DNA from: Marasmius tenuissimus
Lineage: Eukaryota; Basidiomycota; Agaricomycetes; Agaricales; Marasmiaceae
Direction: 5' to 3'
Assembly (NCBI GenBank): GCA_029532415.1
Contig: JAQOTA010000053.1
Location: 2,604,001 to 2,668,000, forward strand
Length of the DNA stretch: 64,000 nucleotides
The notes under the pieces were generated by a model. It ran no database searches. It was not told the origin of the DNA and saw only the letters and a list, made by a program, of their open reading frames with translations. Below are positions 61,583-64,000 of the stretch, one piece after another; within the stretch, counting starts at the first letter, position 1; each line of letters opens with the position of its first letter. The position numbers and the translations under genes are program-made.

Positions 61583-62293
61583 TTGGGTCACTTTGGTGTA
61601 TTGTCTTTCTCCTTATTCATGATAGCTACTTGGTTTGCATGGAATAGGACTCGTCTTCTCATCTTCTTTCCTTTCTCATTCGCAAGTCCACATGTGTATC
61701 ATACGCTCACGTCTCATTGACACTTTTCTCGTACTCGTACACCATATATAATTACTTAGGAGTTCTGATCCCGTCTGCCAGGAGGTGGCGTCAGTACGAC
61801 GGTGGTTCCCCAGTGCGGTGGTACCACGGGCGAGCTTAAGGAGGCCCACGACGGGTGAACTTGTAGAATGGACCATCTAGCCAGGCCTCGCCGAAACTGT
61901 CAGCTTTGACGACTACATTGACCGTGGCCGAGTATGTACGTTTTGAATCGTGTTTGGAAGTTGATATGCGGAGCTTCACTTTTACGGAAACCTGGGTCAG
62001 TTTACTCTGAGCCAGTCTGCAATGAGCTCTCTCGAACTTTTCACTCTCAAAATCGTTCTCAAACAAACTACCCTATCATGGACATGACCACAGCAGGCAC
62101 ATGGCAGGATTAATATTACGTCAGTCCGTTCCTGTCTGTTTGGGCGAAAGGTCGGATGGGTATTTTGATCACCCCCGTTCCTGTGCCACAAATAACCAAT
62201 CCTTCATGCCACAAGCATAGCGGATCGCGACCATTTCCTTAAAATGACCGCTCCCCATGACGGCAAAGGGACTGCTCCCTCTCACTTAGCTGA
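61583..62293. other. Intergenic with one possible small minus-strand gene
   Basis: Holds the 3' flank of the Ldb17-type gene, the promoter of the right-edge gene and the weak two-exon candidate listed separately. Confidence 0.45.
61836..62086 (-). CDS. Possible small two-exon protein (low confidence)
   Basis: An ATG at about 62086 (MSMIG), a possible intron from GTAGTT to a TTGCAG acceptor near 62018, and a second exon with VSVKVKLRISTSKHDSKRTY and NVVVKADSFGEAWLDGPFYK, stopping at 61836, would give about 64 residues. The alternating-hydrophobic second exon reads like real protein and is the best frame in this spacer, but I know no family and the first exon is weakly supported. Confidence 0.3.
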
Positions 62294-64000
62294 ATGCCTC
62301 ACCCACGAGCTACCCGACGCTGCTCTGCCAGAGGAACAGACGCGTTGCGTTGCGACCAAGAAGCTCATTTCGAAGGCGAGCAATGGTGTAAACGACATGC
62401 TGAGGTGAGTGTCTTGATTATGCTTGGTCTTGAGATACTCACGAACAGGGAATCCTACAGCAACGACTCAAACTGTACACAAATTTTAAGAATTGCAAGG
62501 CAGCCGTGGAGAACTTTTCAAAGGAAGACGTGGAACGGGACGTGTTACGAATAACGATGCTTGATGCTCCGGCTGCTAAACGGCTGTGCGACGTGTTGAG
62601 GACGAAACGTTGGCTCCTGAGAGGGTGAGTACGCGAAACCTTGAAATTCAGCAACTTTCATTGACAAGAAACTGATAAATAGTTGCCTCGATGCTCAAAC
62701 ATGCTTTTGGAAGCGTTTTCGGGGAAATGACATGGTGTGTACTATATCTCCTCAACTTTTCTACCCTTGGCACTCACCAGGCTACACAGGACTTTGGTAC
62801 TACAGCGTACCGACGCGTATTAGAGACAAAGAGTCAAGAGGTGCAAGTCCTGTTATCTGCCACAGAAGAACGCCTGCAGGAACTGTATCTAACGCATTTG
62901 GATGCATTGTGGGTCCTGGATGGAAAGCCACCGTCTGGCAACGTAACTCAATTTTCGGAGCCATGTTGTGAATATCCAGATGTGGTGGTGAGAGAAACGT
63001 ATACCCCTTCAGCGCCCACCAAACCGCCATCATCGAACGCGATCACCGATCCAGTGGAAGCAGCCGCGAAAGAGAAGAGATACGCCATGATAATTGGAAT
63101 TTGGGATTACATCGCAACTATGTGTACGCCCCCCGAATCTTCATCTTTCTACGAACGCCTCGCCATTGTACATGCACACATCGCTCGATGCATTATTTCC
63201 GATCCATCGCTACTCTTTGCTGCTCAAAAGTACCGGACAGTGGAGGACTTTCTCCGGGACCTTGATCATGACCTTCCAGTCCTCGAGAGACTGATGGAAA
63301 TCTTGTCCGAACGCAATGTCCACTGCGTTCGTGCGGCCATCGACGATGTCATTCGTGACCCCAAGGACGATTCCGAGCACATCGCGTTCTTAGGTGGAAG
63401 GCTGTATAAAGACCTCAGTAGCTCTCCGTGGCCCTTTCGAGCCTGGGGCCACTGGGCAGTGTTCTTCCCCTCCTCCTGCTTGTGCGCGGTCCAGAAGGGC
63501 TTCTCAACGGTGAGTTACTGGTCATATATCAGATACCCCATATCCCTTGCTTATACTGTTTCACGCAGGCCACAGAAATCTCCCTCTCGTCCAAATTCAT
63601 GCAACTTCACGGTGTGATACCTCCTTCTAATCATCCGAAAGTTATCCGTACGAACCTAGAAATCCTGAACCTCTGCGGAATTCACCTTGGTCCCCTCGAC
63701 CCGGTCGAGCTTCGGCACTGTATCCAGAAACGGAATACAACGAACGGCCAACCTGTGTGGGTTGAAACCCACAACGCCATCTCCATCAGTGGCTCCATTC
63801 CTATCGACGAACCGATATCGCCCCTCTTCATCTCAGCGTGTATGAGGCACCCCGACCTTATGATCAAGATTCGTCGAGGAGCTCACGACATCGTCGCCAA
63901 TTTTCCAGAGGGACTGTGGTCTTCAAGGACCCGCCATGCGTCAAGTTGTGAATCTCTAGAGAGAACGCCTTGGCGAATCATTCCTCCCTCCGACCGAACC
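62294..64000 (+). CDS. Uncharacterised protein with Cys/His zinc-knuckle-like N-terminus (partial)
   Basis: Runs off the right edge. Start at 62294: RRCSARGTDALRCDQEAHFEGEQWCKRH, a C-x-C/H pattern like small treble-clef or knuckle motifs found at the start of many agaricomycete proteins. The exon ends 62404 and resumes at 62461 (QRLKLYTNFKNCKAAVENFS ... LCDVLRTKRWLLRG). Two further short exons lead to the long exon ending near 63509 (helical, with EKRYAMIIGIWDYIATMC and EFILRDL-like repeats), an intron from GTGAGT, and a last exon from about 63570 (ATEISLSSKFMQLHG) open to base 64000. The protein is mostly alpha-helical and soluble. No known domain or function recognised. Confidence 0.65.

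Overview
The window is nuclear DNA of a filamentous basidiomycete, most likely a mushroom-forming agaricomycete. The evidence is the density of short (about 47-60 nt) GT-AG introns, tight gene spacing on both strands, and gene families typical of that class: a Zn2Cys6 regulator with a fungal_trans core, a large FKS1-type glucan synthase, a velvet regulator, a thaumatin-like protein, a GH106-like secreted hydrolase and a GH5 steryl-glucosidase relative. Many reading frames that look broken are multi-exon genes. I rebuilt the exon chains by eye from donors, acceptors, phase and family similarity. No database search was run.

Left part (1-15.3 kb), mostly minus strand: a Zn2Cys6 transcription factor that runs off the left edge, an FAD-dependent oxidoreductase, a CLN3/battenin (Btn1) gene carrying an apparent 1-nt frameshift, a Pro/Ser-rich protein of unknown role, an odd tRNA-like gene interrupted by a long hairpin, and an alpha/beta-hydrolase esterase.

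Middle part (16-30.5 kb): a plus-strand cluster of secreted or stress enzymes (histidine acid phosphatase, GH106-like hydrolase, mitochondrial Mn-superoxide dismutase, a small acidic/basic-tailed protein), then a thaumatin-like gene on minus. Next to it lies a roughly 435-bp element with perfect 15-bp terminal inverted repeats and five internal direct repeats (MITE-like), followed by about 4 kb without a recognisable gene.

Right part (30.5-64 kb): 1,3-beta-glucan synthase, VelB-like velvet regulator and OPA3 (all plus); GH5 glucosidase and a BAH/zinc-finger protein (minus); a small coiled-coil protein (plus); a DHDPS-family lyase (minus); then a plus-strand run of a kinase-like protein, VWA8 (AAA+/VWA), retromer VPS26, an Ldb17/SPIN90 family Arp2/3 regulator (also with an apparent 1-nt frameshift) and an uncharacterised Cys-rich-start protein that runs off the right edge. 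A tRNA-Ser(AGA) lies on minus between VPS26 and the Ldb17 gene.

The genes do not form an obvious pathway cluster. I see no biosynthetic gene cluster, CRISPR array or clear defence-like system. The most informative oddities are the interrupted tRNA, the MITE-like element, two apparent single-G losses that break otherwise healthy genes (with a third possible one at a splice junction), tiny exons of 7, 10 and 12 nt, and two GC-AG introns in the glucan synthase gene.
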